DNA from: Vibrio viridaestus
Lineage (GTDB): Bacteria; Pseudomonadota; Gammaproteobacteria; Enterobacterales; Vibrionaceae
DNA: 64,000 nucleotides
Assembly: GCF_003856525.1 (NCBI RefSeq)
Contig: NZ_RJVQ01000003.1
Span: forward strand, 124,001-188,000
Direction of reading: 5' to 3'
Position numbers and translations under genes: made by a program. The notes beneath the pieces are model-generated. The model searched no databases. It saw nothing but the letters and a program-made list of their open reading frames with translations, and had not been told where the DNA came from. Positions 1-9,797 of this stretch are shown piece after piece. Every line of letters begins with the position of its first letter. Position 1 is the stretch's first letter.

Positions 1-932
1 TTCTACTTATTGGCCCTACAGGTAGTGGTAAAACGCTACTTGCAGAAACACTGGCTCGCTTTCTGGACGTTCCGTTTACAATGGCAGATGCCACAACACT
101 AACCGAAGCCGGTTACGTTGGTGAAGATGTTGAAAACATTATCCAGAAGCTACTGCAAAAATGCGATTACGATGTTGCTAAAGCAGAGCGTGGCATCGTA
201 TATATTGATGAGATTGATAAGATTTCCCGTAAATCTGAAAACCCATCAATCACACGCGATGTTTCGGGTGAAGGTGTTCAGCAAGCATTGCTAAAACTTA
301 TCGAAGGTACTATCGCTTCAGTTCCTCCTCAGGGAGGTCGTAAGCATCCACAGCAAGAGTTCTTACAAGTTGATACTTCTAAGATACTATTTGTTTGTGG
401 TGGTGCATTTGCTGGGCTTGACAAAGTGGTTGAGCAGAGAGTTGCAACGGGTACTGGTATTGGCTTTGGCGCAGAGGTGCGTTCTAAATCTGAATCGAAG
501 ACTATTGGTGAGCTATTTAGTCAGGTTGAACCAGAAGATCTTGTTAAATATGGTTTAATTCCTGAGTTTATCGGTCGTCTTCCTGTGACTGCGACACTGA
601 CAGAGCTAGATGAAGAAGCTCTTATTCAGATATTGTGTGAGCCGAAAAACGCGCTTACCAAGCAGTATGCAGCATTGTTTGAGCTTGAGAACGCCGAACT
701 TGAATTTAGAGAAGATGCTCTGAAGGCAATTGCTCAAAAAGCAATGAAACGCAAAACAGGTGCTCGTGGTTTACGTTCTATTTTGGAAGGTGTTTTACTT
801 GAAACAATGTATGACTTACCTTCTGCAGAGAATGTGAGCAAAGTTGTAATTGATGAAACCGTTATTAACGGAGAATCAAAACCGCTGCTCATCTATTCCA
901 GTAACGAAAATCAGGCCGCTGGCGCCGAATAG
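1..932 (+). CDS. clpX: ATP-dependent Clp protease ATP-binding subunit ClpX (5' end missing)
   Basis: AAA+ unfoldase that feeds substrates to the ClpP peptidase in the cytoplasm. The reading frame is open from the window edge (first full codon at base 3), so the N-terminal zinc-binding domain and the start lie outside. The visible part opens with the Walker A motif GPTGSGKT, followed by the Walker B segment [10 protein letters not shown], the IGF-type ClpP-docking loop (GTGIGFGAE) and the sensor-2 region (KTGARGLRS). The C-terminus is complete and is followed at once by a strong hairpin terminator. The neighbour downstream is lon, the usual clpX-lon order of gammaproteobacteria. Identification is certain; only the 5' part is absent. 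Confidence 0.97.
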   Translation, partial: LLIGPTGSGKTLLAETLARFLDVPFTMADATTLTEAGYVGEDVENIIQKLLQKCDYDVAKAERGIVYIDEIDKISRKSENPSITRDVSGEGVQQALLKLIEGTIASVPPQGGRKHPQQEFLQVDTSKILFVCGGAFAGLDKVVEQRVATGTGIGFGAEVRSKSESKTIGELFSQVEPEDLVKYGLIPEFIGRLPVTATLTELDEEALIQILCEPKNALTKQYAALFELENAELEFREDALKAIAQKAMKRKTGARGLRSILEGVLLETMYDLPSAENVSKVVIDETVINGESKPLLIYSSNENQAAGAE

Positions 933-946
933 TCACAAAAAAGTTC

Positions 947-976
947 AAAAAGGAGGAATTAATTTCCTCCTTTTTT
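947..976 (+). terminator. Rho-independent terminator after clpX
   Basis: A 12-bp inverted repeat (947-958 with 963-974, core aggaggaa/ttcctcct) around a 4-nt loop, ending in a T-run. It separates clpX from the lon heat-shock promoter just downstream. Confidence 0.85.
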
Positions 977-985
977 AATTCTGTC

Positions 986-1014
986 ATTGAAACCAGTTAG
1001 TTAGTCCCCATATA
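986..1014 (+). promoter_or_regulatory. Sigma-32 (heat-shock) promoter of lon
   Basis: ATTGAAA at 986-992, a 13-bp spacer, then CCCCATATA at 1006-1014. This closely matches the RpoH consensus (CTTGAAA, 13-15 bp, CCCCATnTA). It lies 37 bp before the lon start, and lon is a classical heat-shock gene in E. coli. The match is seen directly; its use is inferred. Confidence 0.8.
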
Positions 1015-1050
1015 CTCCCATATATACTTAAAAGCGGAAGAGAGAAGCAT

Positions 1051-3402
1051 ATGAACTTGGAACGTTCCGAGCGTATTGAGATTCCCGTATTACCTTTGCG
1101 CGATGTAGTGGTGTATCCACACATGGTGATTCCGTTGTTTGTAGGTAGAGAAAAGTCTATCCAGTGTCTTGAAGCGGCAATGGATGTCAATAAACAGATC
1201 TTATTAGTTGCACAAAAGCAGGCTGATACTGATGAACCCACCATGAACGATTTGTATGAAGTGGGTACAGTTGCAACTATCCTACAGCTTTTGAAATTAC
1301 CTGATGGCACCGTAAAGGTTCTGGTTGAAGGTCAACAGCGCGCTAAAATAGAATCTTTTATCGAAAATGATTTCTTCCTTGCGAACGCCCAGTATCTTGA
1401 AACACCTGAGCTTGATGAAAAAGAGCAGGAAGTTATTGTTCGCAGTGCAATTAGCCAATTTGAAGGCTTTATAAAGCTCAACAAAAAAATTCCACCTGAA
1501 GTTTTAACCTCTTTAAATGGTATCGATGAAGCGGCTCGTTTAGCTGATACCATTGCAGCCCACATGCCTCTAAAGCTTGCTGACAAGCAAAATGTGCTGG
1601 AAATTCTGGACGTAGTCGAGCGTCTCGAATTCTTGATGGGCCAGATGGAATCGGAGATTGATCTTCTTCAGGTTGAGAAACGAATTCGAAACCGCGTTAA
1701 GAAGCAGATGGAGAAATCTCAGCGTGAGTACTATCTGAACGAGCAAATGAAAGCGATTCAGAAAGAACTTGGTGAGATGGATGATGCTCCTGATGAATTT
1801 GAAGCACTGAAAAAGAAAATCGAAGACTCCAAAATGCCTAAAGAGGCAAAAGAGAAAACCGAACAAGAACTGCAAAAGCTCAAAATGATGTCTCCGATGT
1901 CTGCTGAAGCGACAGTCGTTCGTGGTTATATCGATTGGATGGTTAGTGTTCCATGGCATAAACGCTCCAAGGTTAAAAAGGATTTGGCGAAAGCTGAAGA
2001 AATTCTTAATGCTGATCACTACGGTCTTGAACGCGTAAAAGAGCGTATTTTGGAATATCTCGCGGTACAAAATCGTATTAATAAGCTCAAGGGACCTATT
2101 CTGTGTCTTGTTGGTCCTCCTGGTGTGGGTAAAACGTCTCTAGGTCGTTCTATTGCAGCTGCAACGGGTCGTCAATACACGCGTATGGCGCTTGGTGGTG
2201 TCAGAGATGAAGCTGAGATTCGAGGTCATAGACGGACTTACATTGGTTCCATGCCCGGTAAGCTGATTCAAAAAATGTCCAAAGTTGGCGTTAAGAACCC
2301 GCTATTCCTTCTCGATGAAATCGATAAGATGTCATCAGATATGCGTGGTGACCCTGCATCTGCGTTGCTTGAAGTTCTTGACCCAGAACAGAATAATTCG
2401 TTTAACGACCACTACCTTGAGGTGGATTACGATTTATCTGATGTGATGTTTGTAGCGACTTCAAACTCAATGAACATCCCTGGCCCATTGTTAGATCGTA
2501 TGGAAGTCATTCGTCTTGCGGGTTATACCGAAGATGAAAAGCTGAACATAGCTAAACGTCACCTTGTTACTAAGCAGATCAAACGTAATGGTCTAAAAGA
2601 GTCTGAAATAGACATTGATGATTCGGCTATAGTTGGTGTTATTCGTTATTACACGAGAGAAGCTGGGGTGCGTGGCCTAGAGCGTGAGATTTCGAAAATC
2701 TGTCGTAAGGCGGTTAAGAAAATTCTTCTAAATAAAGACAGCAAAACAGTCGTGGTAAACCAAGACAATCTAAAAGAGTTCTTAGGTGTACAGCGTTTTG
2801 ACTATGGAAAAGCAGAAGATAGTAACCGAATCGGACAAGTGACTGGACTTGCATGGACGGAAGTTGGTGGTGACTTACTTACCATTGAAACTCAATCTAT
2901 GCCTGGTAAAGGTAAACTAATTCAGACAGGTTCTCTCGGCGATGTAATGCAAGAGTCTATTCAAGCAGCGATGACCGTTGTTCGCTCTCGTGCATCTAAG
3001 CTGGGAATTAATGAAGACTTCTACGAAAAACGTGATATTCACGTTCACGTGCCTGAAGGGGCGACGCCTAAAGATGGTCCGAGTGCAGGTATAGCCATGT
3101 GTACTGCATTAGTTTCGAGCTTAACAGGTAATCCAGTTAAAGCTGAAGTTGCTATGACGGGTGAAATTACATTACGCGGTGAAGTTCTTCCTATCGGTGG
3201 CTTGAAAGAAAAACTTTTAGCTGCTCACCGTGGCGGTATCAAGACTGTTCTTATCCCTAAAGATAACGAGCGAGATCTGGAAGAAATACCACAAAATGTC
3301 ATCGCCGATCTGGATGTGATTGCTGTGCAATGGATTGATGATGTTTTGAAAATTGCGCTTGAAAGAGATCCGTCAGGAGTTGAATTTGTGTCACAAAAAT
3401 AG
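1051..3402 (+). CDS. lon: ATP-dependent protease Lon
   Basis: Homo-oligomeric AAA+ serine protease of the cytoplasm that degrades misfolded and short-lived regulatory proteins. At 783 aa it has the family length. An N-terminal substrate-binding domain (about 1-205) and coiled coil (about 206-300) precede the AAA module, with Walker A GPPGVGKT at 355-362 and Walker B FLLDEID near 420. The C-terminal protease domain carries the catalytic serine in [10 protein letters not shown] (about 679) and the lysine in [11 protein letters not shown] (about 722). The ATG start at 1051 has a purine-rich RBS (agagagaag). It lies between clpX and hupB and is driven by a sigma-32-type promoter at 986-1014. Confidence 0.98.
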   Translation: MNLERSERIEIPVLPLRDVVVYPHMVIPLFVGREKSIQCLEAAMDVNKQILLVAQKQADTDEPTMNDLYEVGTVATILQLLKLPDGTVKVLVEGQQRAKIESFIENDFFLANAQYLETPELDEKEQEVIVRSAISQFEGFIKLNKKIPPEVLTSLNGIDEAARLADTIAAHMPLKLADKQNVLEILDVVERLEFLMGQMESEIDLLQVEKRIRNRVKKQMEKSQREYYLNEQMKAIQKELGEMDDAPDEFEALKKKIEDSKMPKEAKEKTEQELQKLKMMSPMSAEATVVRGYIDWMVSVPWHKRSKVKKDLAKAEEILNADHYGLERVKERILEYLAVQNRINKLKGPILCLVGPPGVGKTSLGRSIAAATGRQYTRMALGGVRDEAEIRGHRRTYIGSMPGKLIQKMSKVGVKNPLFLLDEIDKMSSDMRGDPASALLEVLDPEQNNSFNDHYLEVDYDLSDVMFVATSNSMNIPGPLLDRMEVIRLAGYTEDEKLNIAKRHLVTKQIKRNGLKESEIDIDDSAIVGVIRYYTREAGVRGLEREISKICRKAVKKILLNKDSKTVVVNQDNLKEFLGVQRFDYGKAEDSNRIGQVTGLAWTEVGGDLLTIETQSMPGKGKLIQTGSLGDVMQESIQAAMTVVRSRASKLGINEDFYEKRDIHVHVPEGATPKDGPSAGIAMCTALVSSLTGNPVKAEVAMTGEITLRGEVLPIGGLKEKLLAAHRGGIKTVLIPKDNERDLEEIPQNVIADLDVIAVQWIDDVLKIALERDPSGVEFVSQK

Positions 3403-3431
3403 TGATATGTGGCAAAAATAACTAAAACTTT

Positions 3432-3470
3432 ACGCTGATTCGCATAAAAAGGCTTGTCAGCGTTTTTTTT
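3432..3470 (+). terminator. Rho-independent terminator after lon
   Basis: Stem acgctga (3432-3438) with tcagcgt (3457-3463) followed by a run of T. Lies 30 bp after the lon stop. Confidence 0.75.
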
Positions 3471-3596
3471 GGACGCTAAGTTTATCGACTACAGCTTAAA
3501 TCCAGCCATACCAAGGCTTTAGGCTTGTTTTAATAACATTAATGGAACTAGTAGGCACCTTAAAAAATAATAACAGGTCGCCAAAGGGGTATAACA

Positions 3597-3869
3597 GTGA
3601 ATAAAACTCAATTAGTAGAACAAATTGCTGCTAACGCAGATATTTCAAAAGCTTCAGCTGGCCGCGCTCTTGATGCATTCATTGAAGCAGTTGGTGGTGC
3701 GCTACAAGCTGACGATCAAGTTGCGTTAGTAGGTTTCGGTACATTCAGCGTGCGCACTCGTGCGGCACGTACTGGACGTAACCCGAAAACAGGGGAAGAA
3801 ATTCAAATCGCTGAAGCTAAAGTTCCTTCTTTTAAAGCAGGTAAAGCGCTTAAAGACGCTTGTAACTAA
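3597..3869 (+). CDS. hupB: DNA-binding protein HU-beta
   Basis: Small nucleoid-associated protein that bends and constrains DNA as an HU heterodimer. The 90 residues include the conserved beta-arm motif [10 protein letters not shown] and the C-terminal [12 protein letters not shown] typical of HU. The start is a GTG at 3597 ([11 protein letters not shown] by homology) preceded by a G-rich RBS (aaagggg). It has its own transcription unit, separated from lon by a terminator and followed by another hairpin terminator. The lon-hupB-ppiD order is shared with E. coli and vibrios. A second member of the same fold, IHF-beta, lies at 9.1 kb. Confidence 0.97.
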   Translation: MNKTQLVEQIAANADISKASAGRALDAFIEAVGGALQADDQVALVGFGTFSVRTRAARTGRNPKTGEEIQIAEAKVPSFKAGKALKDACN

Positions 3870-3914
3870 TAAATTTTCCGATTTTAGGATAAATTTATAT
3901 CGAACCATTTGAAA

Positions 3915-3948
3915 AAATGCGCATCTTAGTGATGCGCATTTCTTTTTT
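3915..3948 (+). terminator. Rho-independent terminator after hupB
   Basis: Perfect 11-bp stem aaatgcgcatc/gatgcgcattt with loop ttagt (3915-3941), followed by a T-rich tail. Confidence 0.85.
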
Positions 3949-4024
3949 CTGATATCATCCGTTGACTTAGTTTATAGAAATAGAAAATTAACCATAATCT
4001 TCCTGTTCGGAGAGTAGTTTTATT

Positions 4025-5887
4025 ATGATGGATCGGTTACGCGAGGGCGCAAGTAGTCTCGCGATAAAAATTATTTTGGGGATAATTATCCTGTCGTTCG
4101 TTTTCGCTGGTGTTAGCAGCTACCTAGTTGGTGGTGGCAGTAATGCTGCGGCTGAAGTTGATGGTGTTAAAATCAGCAGAGCTGAATTCGAGCAAGCATA
4201 CCAGAACGAACGTAATCGCATGCAGTCTCAGTTGGGTGATTATTTTTCAAACCTTCTGGCTGATCCTAATTATGTAGCGTCGCTTCGCCGTTCGGTCCTA
4301 GATCGAATGATTAATGATGTATTAGTAGAGCAGCATGCCAAATCTCTTGGACTCCGAGTGAGTGATGCTCAAGTTAGCCAGGCTATTTTGGATATTCCTC
4401 AGTTCCAAACTGATGGCAAGTTTGACCAAGAGCTCTATAAGAACGCGCTTACTCGCGCTGGATTCTCTGCAGACTCATTCGCATCATATATGCGTAAAGA
4501 TCTGCTCAAGCAACAACTTTTAGGTGCAATCCAAGCAAGTGAGTTCACTCTAAAAGATGAGGCTAAGCAACAGGCTGAATTGTTCGCTCAAAAAAGAACG
4601 GTTAAAACCATTACGCTTAACGTCAATGACCTTGCTAAAAACGTATCCTTAAGTGATGACGAAGTATCAAAGTATTACGATGAGCACAAAGATGACTTTA
4701 CTCGTCCTGAACAGATGAAAATATCTTATTTAGAATTGTCTGCAGATAAGTTGAAAAACGCTATTCAAGTAACCGACAAAGAAGCAAAAGATTATTATCA
4801 GCAACATATCGATCAGTACTCAACCAAAGAGCAACGCCACGTTAGCCACATTCTCATCAAAGGTGATGATGAGAAAAAGGCTGAGGCAGTGCTTAAAGAA
4901 TTACGTGATGGTGCTGACTTTGCAGCAGTAGCGGAAAAAGAATCGCAAGATTCTGGTAGTGCAAAAGAAGGTGGCGACTTAGGATGGATTGAGAAAGGTG
5001 TGATGGATCCTGAATTTGAAAAGGCAGCATTTGCTCTTAAAAATACAGGGGATATTTCAGATGTCGTTAAGTCCAGCTTTGGTTATCACATTATCAAATT
5101 AGATGATATTAAAGCCGCTCAAGCTAAGCCATTTGATGATGTAAAGAACGATATTATTGCTAGTATCCAGCAAGAAAAAGCGGTTGACCAGTTCTACACC
5201 ATGCAAAATGACTTGGAAAAAGTTGCTTTTGAAAGTCCGGATTCATTAGAACCATCGGCTGAGGCGGTTAAAGGTAAGGTAACGCACACTGATTTTATTT
5301 CGCTAGATGATTTACCAGAATTGCTTTCTTCTACTGCGGTTAAAGACGCATTAACCAGTGATGATGTGAAAGAGCAAGGTTTGAACTCTTCGGTATTAGA
5401 AGTTGGTCCTGAAGATGTCGTTGTCGTTCGAGTTGATGAGGTTCGTCCTGAAACAGTGTTGCCGCTCAAAGAGGTAAGATCTCAGGTGGAAGAAAAACTA
5501 TCGAATGTTAAGGCAGAACAAGAAGCAAAAGCATTAGCACAGAAAACAATCGCTGCGCTAAATAAAAACGATTCATCCGTGCTAGAACAGAATAATCTGT
5601 CTTTCGGTGAAGAAGAGGTTATTGATCGTAATTCACCACTAGCCAAAGCTGTGTTTGAAATGAAAAAGCCTACTAAGGAATCGACAAGCTATGCTCAAAC
5701 TCAAGATCAGCAGGGTAATGTTGTGATTGTTGCATTGAGTAAAGTTGAGTCTTCACCGCAGGATCAATTCATTAAGCAGGTAGAGAGTCAGTTAGTGCGG
5801 GTTAATCGCCAACTAGACGCCACAGGTATTGTGAGTGTTTTACGCGCGAATGCAGATATCGAATATCATTTAAGTGCGACTAACTAA
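4025..5887 (+). CDS. ppiD: Periplasmic folding chaperone / parvulin-like isomerase PpiD
   Basis: Inner-membrane-anchored chaperone near the SecYEG translocon that helps newly exported proteins fold. The 620 aa carry one N-terminal membrane anchor (about 13-36, AIKIILGIIILSFVFAG), a SurA-N-like chaperone domain and a parvulin domain at about 266-356 (RHVSHILIK ... GDLGWIEKG ... SSFGYHIIKLDD). A long charged helical C-terminal region follows. The start MMDRL matches the E. coli form MMDSL. The RBS is cggagag at 4008-4014. The gene stands alone between two terminators, downstream of hupB as in E. coli. Confidence 0.96.
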   Translation: MMDRLREGASSLAIKIILGIIILSFVFAGVSSYLVGGGSNAAAEVDGVKISRAEFEQAYQNERNRMQSQLGDYFSNLLADPNYVASLRRSVLDRMINDVLVEQHAKSLGLRVSDAQVSQAILDIPQFQTDGKFDQELYKNALTRAGFSADSFASYMRKDLLKQQLLGAIQASEFTLKDEAKQQAELFAQKRTVKTITLNVNDLAKNVSLSDDEVSKYYDEHKDDFTRPEQMKISYLELSADKLKNAIQVTDKEAKDYYQQHIDQYSTKEQRHVSHILIKGDDEKKAEAVLKELRDGADFAAVAEKESQDSGSAKEGGDLGWIEKGVMDPEFEKAAFALKNTGDISDVVKSSFGYHIIKLDDIKAAQAKPFDDVKNDIIASIQQEKAVDQFYTMQNDLEKVAFESPDSLEPSAEAVKGKVTHTDFISLDDLPELLSSTAVKDALTSDDVKEQGLNSSVLEVGPEDVVVVRVDEVRPETVLPLKEVRSQVEEKLSNVKAEQEAKALAQKTIAALNKNDSSVLEQNNLSFGEEEVIDRNSPLAKAVFEMKKPTKESTSYAQTQDQQGNVVIVALSKVESSPQDQFIKQVESQLVRVNRQLDATGIVSVLRANADIEYHLSATN

Positions 5888-5913
5888 GCACTTTCTGTTT
5901 AGAACAATGTAAT

Positions 5914-5949
5914 AAACGACGGACACATTCGTGAGTTCGTCGTTTTTTT
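5914..5949 (+). terminator. Rho-independent terminator after ppiD
   Basis: Stem aaacgacg (5914-5921) with cgtcgttt (5938-5945), followed by a T-run. Confidence 0.75.
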
Positions 5950-6019
5950 ATCTGCTTTAGCTTACTCATATGCTGGTTTCAATTTATTGTCTCCTGGTCA
6001 AAATCAACGGAGAAATTTA

Positions 6020-6352
6020 ATGAAATTTATATCTTTAGTATTACCCATTTTACTCATGGTGTGTTTTTCTTCTGCGTCACAAGCTGGAGAGCAAGCTGAA
6101 ACTAGTCCAAATGAACACCTTCTGTCAGAACAAGTAAAATCGGAGAATCAGGCAAACGTTATTGTTAACATTAACGTAGCTAGTGCTGAGGAAATCGCAG
6201 CTAAATTAATCGGTATTGGTCCCTCCAAAGCGCAAGCGATTGTAACTTTTAGGCAGGAGCATGGCTTGTTTAGTAGTGTCGAGTCATTAGCGGACGTTAA
6301 AGGGATTGGTGCCGCGACGGTTAACAAAAATCGTGAACGTATCACTCTCTAA
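6020..6352 (+). CDS. comEA: ComEA-family helix-hairpin-helix DNA-binding protein (natural transformation)
   Basis: Periplasmic DNA-binding protein that pulls transforming DNA through the outer membrane by ratcheting in competent vibrios. The start chosen is the ATG at 6020, with RBS acggag; an upstream TTG at 5987 is rejected because it would place charged residues before the signal peptide. Residues 1-24 (MKFISLVLPILLMVCFSSASQAG) form a signal peptide. The C-terminal part (about 50-110) has paired HhH motifs: NINVASAEEIAAKLIGIG, GPSKAQAIVTFRQEHG and LADVKGIGAATV. The position between ppiD and cmk is the vibrio comEA position. The inner-membrane partner ComEC is also in this window. Confidence 0.9.
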   Translation: MKFISLVLPILLMVCFSSASQAGEQAETSPNEHLLSEQVKSENQANVIVNINVASAEEIAAKLIGIGPSKAQAIVTFRQEHGLFSSVESLADVKGIGAATVNKNRERITL

Positions 6353-6368
6353 TACCTATCCGTAATTC

Positions 6369-6398
6369 AAGAAATTGAGCAGTACGCTCAATTTCTGT
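6369..6398 (+). terminator. Possible terminator after comEA
   Basis: Strong stem agaaattgagc/gctcaatttct around loop agta, but only a short T-run (ctgttt). Could be a weak terminator or a 3'-end stabiliser. Confidence 0.5.
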
Positions 6399-6520
6399 TT
6401 CAAAGATCTGTTTTTCGTAACTAATTCCAATAACGAGTGGTTCATAAACTTCTTAGCCATTATAATTTGTCGCTGAATTAATCGGAGCTGTTATCCGAAA
6501 GCAGAAAATTGGAGCAAAAT

Positions 6521-7201
6521 ATGTCCTCTGTTACATCAGTAGTCACGGTAGACGGGCCCAGTGGGGCCGGTAAAGGCACATTGTGTATGTTATTGGCCAA
6601 GAAACTTAATTTCCAATTACTTGATTCAGGTGCTCTTTATCGTGTTTTAGCCTTGGCAGCACTCCACCACGCTGTTGATCTTGAATCGGAAGATGCCTTA
6701 GTTCCTCTAGCGACGCATGTGGATGTCGAATTTATTGCAGAAGGGGATCTGGTTAAAGTGATACTTGAAGGTGAGGATGTTTCCCTCGAACTCCGAAAAG
6801 AACAGACAGGTATGGCGGCTTCAAAAGTAGCGGCATTACCTAGAGTAAGAGAAGCACTTTTACGTAGGCAGCGATCTTTTGCCAAGGGTTACGGGTTGGT
6901 AGCTGATGGTCGTGATATGGGGACCGTCGTATTCCCTGACGCTCCAGTAAAAATATTCTTAGATGCCAGTGCAGAAGAAAGAGCGTCAAGAAGATTCAAA
7001 CAGTTGCAAAGTAAAGGTTTAGATGTTAACTTTGACGACCTTTTAAGCGAAATTCAAGAACGTGACGATCGTGATAGGAATCGTCCGGTGGCACCACTAA
7101 GACCAGCGGAAGATGCACTTGTGTTAGATTCAACGCAGCTGACTATCGACGAAGTTCTCGAAAATGCGCTAAAATATACAAGATCAAAGCTGTCAGATTA
7201 A
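6521..7201 (+). CDS. cmk: Cytidylate kinase
   Basis: Phosphorylates CMP and dCMP to the diphosphates with ATP in the cytoplasm. The P-loop GPSGAGKGT lies near residues 12-20. The NMP-binding region includes [15 protein letters not shown] and the signature [13 protein letters not shown], and the lid carries [19 protein letters not shown]. The start chosen is the ATG at 6521, giving 226 aa, because a GGAG RBS at 6511-6514 sits just ahead; the TTG four codons upstream overlaps that RBS. It lies directly before rpsA, an almost universal proteobacterial pairing. Confidence 0.96.
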   Translation: MSSVTSVVTVDGPSGAGKGTLCMLLAKKLNFQLLDSGALYRVLALAALHHAVDLESEDALVPLATHVDVEFIAEGDLVKVILEGEDVSLELRKEQTGMAASKVAALPRVREALLRRQRSFAKGYGLVADGRDMGTVVFPDAPVKIFLDASAEERASRRFKQLQSKGLDVNFDDLLSEIQERDDRDRNRPVAPLRPAEDALVLDSTQLTIDEVLENALKYTRSKLSD

Positions 7202-7221
7202 TACAGTCTGCCAGTGTAGAA

Positions 7222-7306
7222 CGTTGACCGCAAGGATGGTGGTTGGCGAAATTCATAACCCCACGCGGTAGGATGCCCGTGGTTGTTTATACACATTGTG
7301 AAGATT
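7222..7306 (+). promoter_or_regulatory. Candidate rpsA leader with S1-binding (autoregulatory) hairpins
   Basis: Between cmk and rpsA the leader can fold a hairpin with AAGGAT in its loop (accgc...ggtggt) and a second (ccacg...cgtgg, about 7261-7283) with TAGGAT in its loop. E. coli rpsA is repressed by its own product through a leader with GGA-bearing loops and no proper Shine-Dalgarno. The base before the ATG here (gaagattaatta) likewise lacks a strong SD. The fold is by eye. Confidence 0.5.
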
Positions 7307-7312
7307 AATTAA

Positions 7313-8986
7313 ATGACTGAATCTTTTGCTCAACTCTTTGAAGAGTTTCTAAACGAGACTGAATTCCAAGCTGGTACTATTGTTAAAGGTACTGTAGTTG
7401 CTATCGAGAACGGTTTCGTTCTTGTTGACGCTGGTCTTAAGTCTGAGTCTGCTATTCCTGCTGAACAGTTCAAGAACGCTGCTGGCGAACTTGAAGTTGA
7501 AGTTGGTTCTGAAGTAGACGTAGCCCTAGACGCTGTTGAAGATGGTTTCGGTGAAACTCAACTTTCTCGTGAGAAAGCTAAGCGTCACGAAGCTTGGATC
7601 GTTCTGGAGAAAGCGTACGAAGAAGCTGAAACTGTTGTTGGTATCATCAACGGTAAAGTGAAAGGCGGTTTCACTGTTGAACTTAACGGTATCCGTGCAT
7701 TCCTTCCTGGTTCTCTAGTAGACGTACGTCCTATCCGTGACACTGCTCACCTAGAAAACAAAGAGCTAGAGTTCAAAGTAATCAAGCTAGATCAAAAACG
7801 CAACAACGTTGTTGTTTCTCGTCGTGCTGTTATCGAGTCTGAAAACAGTGTTGAGCGTGATGAGCTTCTTGAAACTCTACAAGAAGGTACTGAAGTTAAA
7901 GGTATCGTTAAGAACCTTACTGATTACGGTGCATTCGTTGACCTTGGCGGCGTAGATGGTCTTCTACACATCACTGATATGGCTTGGAAGCGTGTTAAAC
8001 ACCCATCTGAGATCGTAAACGTTGGTGATGAAATCCTAGTTAAAGTTCTTAAGTTTGACCGTGATCGCACTCGTGTATCACTAGGTCTTAAACAGCTAGG
8101 CGAAGATCCATGGGTAGCAATCGCTAAGCGTTACCCAGAAGGTCACAAACTAACTGGTCGCGTAACTAACCTAACTGATTACGGCTGCTTCGTTGAAATC
8201 GAAGAAGGCGTTGAAGGTCTAGTTCACGTTTCAGAAATGGATTGGACTAACAAGAACATTCACCCATCTAAAGTTGTTAATGTTGGCGACGAAGTTGAGG
8301 TTATGGTTCTTGATATCGACGAAGAACGTCGTCGTATCTCTCTAGGTCTGAAACAATGTAAGACTAACCCATGGCAAGATTTCGCTGAAGCTCAGGCTAA
8401 AGGCGACAAAGTAACTGGTAAGATCAAGTCTATCACTGACTTTGGTATCTTCATCGGTCTAGAAGGCGGTATCGACGGTCTTGTTCACCTATCAGACATC
8501 TCTTGGAATGTTCCTGGAGAAGAAGCTGTTCGTGAATACAAAAAAGGCGACGAAATCTCTGCTGTTGTTCTTGCTGTTGATGCAGAACGTGAGCGTATTT
8601 CTCTTGGCGTTAAGCAAATGGAAAACGACCCGTTCAACGCATATGTTGCTGATAACAAAAAAGGCACTCTAGTTAATGGTACTGTTACTGCAGTTGATGC
8701 GAAAGGTGCTACAATTGAACTAGAAGATGGTGTTGAAGGTTACATTCGTGCATCTGAAGTTTCACGTGACCGTGTTGAAGACGCATCTCTAATCCTAAGC
8801 GCTGGTGACAGTGTTGAAGCGAAATTTACTGGTGTTGACCGTAAGAATCGTGTAATCAACCTATCTATCAAAGCTAAAGATGAAGCGGAAGAGCAAGAAG
8901 CAATGGCTTCTCTGAACAAGCAAGATGATGCTGCGTTTGGTAATGCTATGGCTGATGCATTCAAGGCTGCTGCTAAGAGCGAATAA
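7313..8986 (+). CDS. rpsA: 30S ribosomal protein S1
   Basis: Largest ribosomal protein; binds mRNA leaders and unfolds them for initiation on the 30S subunit. The 557 aa match the six-S1-domain gammaproteobacterial form. The repeats are plain from recurrent signatures such as [53 protein letters not shown] and [18 protein letters not shown]. Codon use is strongly biased to a few codons (ggt, gaa, gtt, cgt), as expected for a highly expressed gene. It lies between cmk and ihfB, as in E. coli. Confidence 0.98.
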   Translation: MTESFAQLFEEFLNETEFQAGTIVKGTVVAIENGFVLVDAGLKSESAIPAEQFKNAAGELEVEVGSEVDVALDAVEDGFGETQLSREKAKRHEAWIVLEKAYEEAETVVGIINGKVKGGFTVELNGIRAFLPGSLVDVRPIRDTAHLENKELEFKVIKLDQKRNNVVVSRRAVIESENSVERDELLETLQEGTEVKGIVKNLTDYGAFVDLGGVDGLLHITDMAWKRVKHPSEIVNVGDEILVKVLKFDRDRTRVSLGLKQLGEDPWVAIAKRYPEGHKLTGRVTNLTDYGCFVEIEEGVEGLVHVSEMDWTNKNIHPSKVVNVGDEVEVMVLDIDEERRRISLGLKQCKTNPWQDFAEAQAKGDKVTGKIKSITDFGIFIGLEGGIDGLVHLSDISWNVPGEEAVREYKKGDEISAVVLAVDAERERISLGVKQMENDPFNAYVADNKKGTLVNGTVTAVDAKGATIELEDGVEGYIRASEVSRDRVEDASLILSAGDSVEAKFTGVDRKNRVINLSIKAKDEAEEQEAMASLNKQDDAAFGNAMADAFKAAAKSE

Positions 8987-9003
8987 TTATAATCGCTAGA
9001 AAG

Positions 9004-9028
9004 GGAGCCCGATGGGCTCCTTTTTTTT
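9004..9028 (+). terminator. Rho-independent terminator after rpsA
   Basis: Stem ggagccc/gggctcc with a 3-nt loop and eight T. Separates the abundant rpsA message from ihfB. Confidence 0.9.
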
Positions 9029-9072
9029 CGCGACAATGTCATTATCGATATTGCAATGATGAGAGGGAAACT

Positions 9073-9357
9073 ATGACGAAATCTGAATTAATCGAGAGAT
9101 TATGTGCTGAACAAACACATCTGTCAGCAAAAGAGATAGAAGACGCTGTGAAAGATATTCTGGAACATATGGCTTCTGCATTAGAAACTGGTGATAGAAT
9201 TGAGATTCGCGGTTTTGGTAGTTTCTCATTGCACTATCGTGAGCCTCGTGTGGGTCGCAACCCTAAAACTGGTGATAAAGTGGAATTGGAAGGTAAATAC
9301 GTTCCTCACTTCAAACCTGGTAAAGAGCTACGTGAACGCGTAAATAGCGGTATATAA
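9073..9357 (+). CDS. ihfB: Integration host factor subunit beta
   Basis: One half of the sequence-specific DNA-bending IHF heterodimer. The 94 residues show the HU/IHF fold with the beta-arm [30 protein letters not shown]; the arm reads [22 protein letters not shown] as in IHF-beta rather than HU. The RBS is gagaggg ahead of the ATG at 9073. It follows rpsA after a strong terminator, so it probably has its own promoter between 9028 and 9060. The rpsA-ihfB-lapA-lapB-pyrF order is conserved. Confidence 0.97.
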   Translation: MTKSELIERLCAEQTHLSAKEIEDAVKDILEHMASALETGDRIEIRGFGSFSLHYREPRVGRNPKTGDKVELEGKYVPHFKPGKELRERVNSGI

Positions 9358-9377
9358 TCAAATTTTTTGATATTTTT

Positions 9378-9412
9378 AAAGGCGGCTAATCGTAATAGAT
9401 TGCCGCCTTTTT
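9378..9412 (+). terminator. Rho-independent terminator after ihfB
   Basis: Stem aaaggcggc (9378-9386) with gccgccttt (9402-9410), followed by TTT. Confidence 0.8.
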
Positions 9413-9499
9413 CGCGAAACATCTTAATCTTAAACATGGTTTCGCATGACTTTTTCCTGCATAATCGATGGAGCCAATAACTAAAAGGGTTTTCTAATC

Positions 9500-9772
9500 A
9501 TGAAAGCAATAAAAATAATTCTTCTGTTGATTGTGTTTATTATCGCTTTGGCACTTGGCGCTCAAAATCAAGTGTTAGTTGAGTTTAATTATTTGATCGC
9601 GAAGAGTGATTTTCACTTAGCGTGGTTATTAGGTGGTGTCTTTATCTTCGGATTCTTCATTTCTTGGTTAATTTTTGGTAGCTTGCATCTGAAAGCGAAT
9701 ATTAAAGCTCGAAGATTAGCGAAAAAGCTGAAACAATACGAAGGAACAGAAATCGCTACTAAAGCCGAATAA
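9500..9772 (+). CDS. lapA: Lipopolysaccharide assembly protein LapA
   Basis: Small inner-membrane protein (DUF1049) that works with LapB in control of LPS synthesis. The 90 aa contain two transmembrane helices (about 4-21 and 42-63) and a charged cytoplasmic tail (KANIKARRLAKKLKQYEG), the family architecture. The gene starts 25 bp ahead of lapB, so the two are probably co-transcribed. In E. coli the products (YciS and YciM) help control FtsH turnover of LpxC; that role is carried over here from the family. Two lipid-A/Kdo genes (lpxK, kdsB) lie elsewhere in the window. Confidence 0.9.
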   Translation: MKAIKIILLLIVFIIALALGAQNQVLVEFNYLIAKSDFHLAWLLGGVFIFGFFISWLIFGSLHLKANIKARRLAKKLKQYEGTEIATKAE

Positions 9773-9797
9773 ACTCGTTACGTAGGTCAATTCGTTA

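Noticed and set aside
1570-2070. 166-codon antisense frame inside lon
   Set aside because: A shadow of the strongly conserved lon coding frame with no RBS or motif.
5887-6019. CRP-S (TfoX-dependent) site before comEA
   Set aside because: Only loose matches such as cgtgagttcgtcgt, and these are part of the ppiD terminator; not enough to call.
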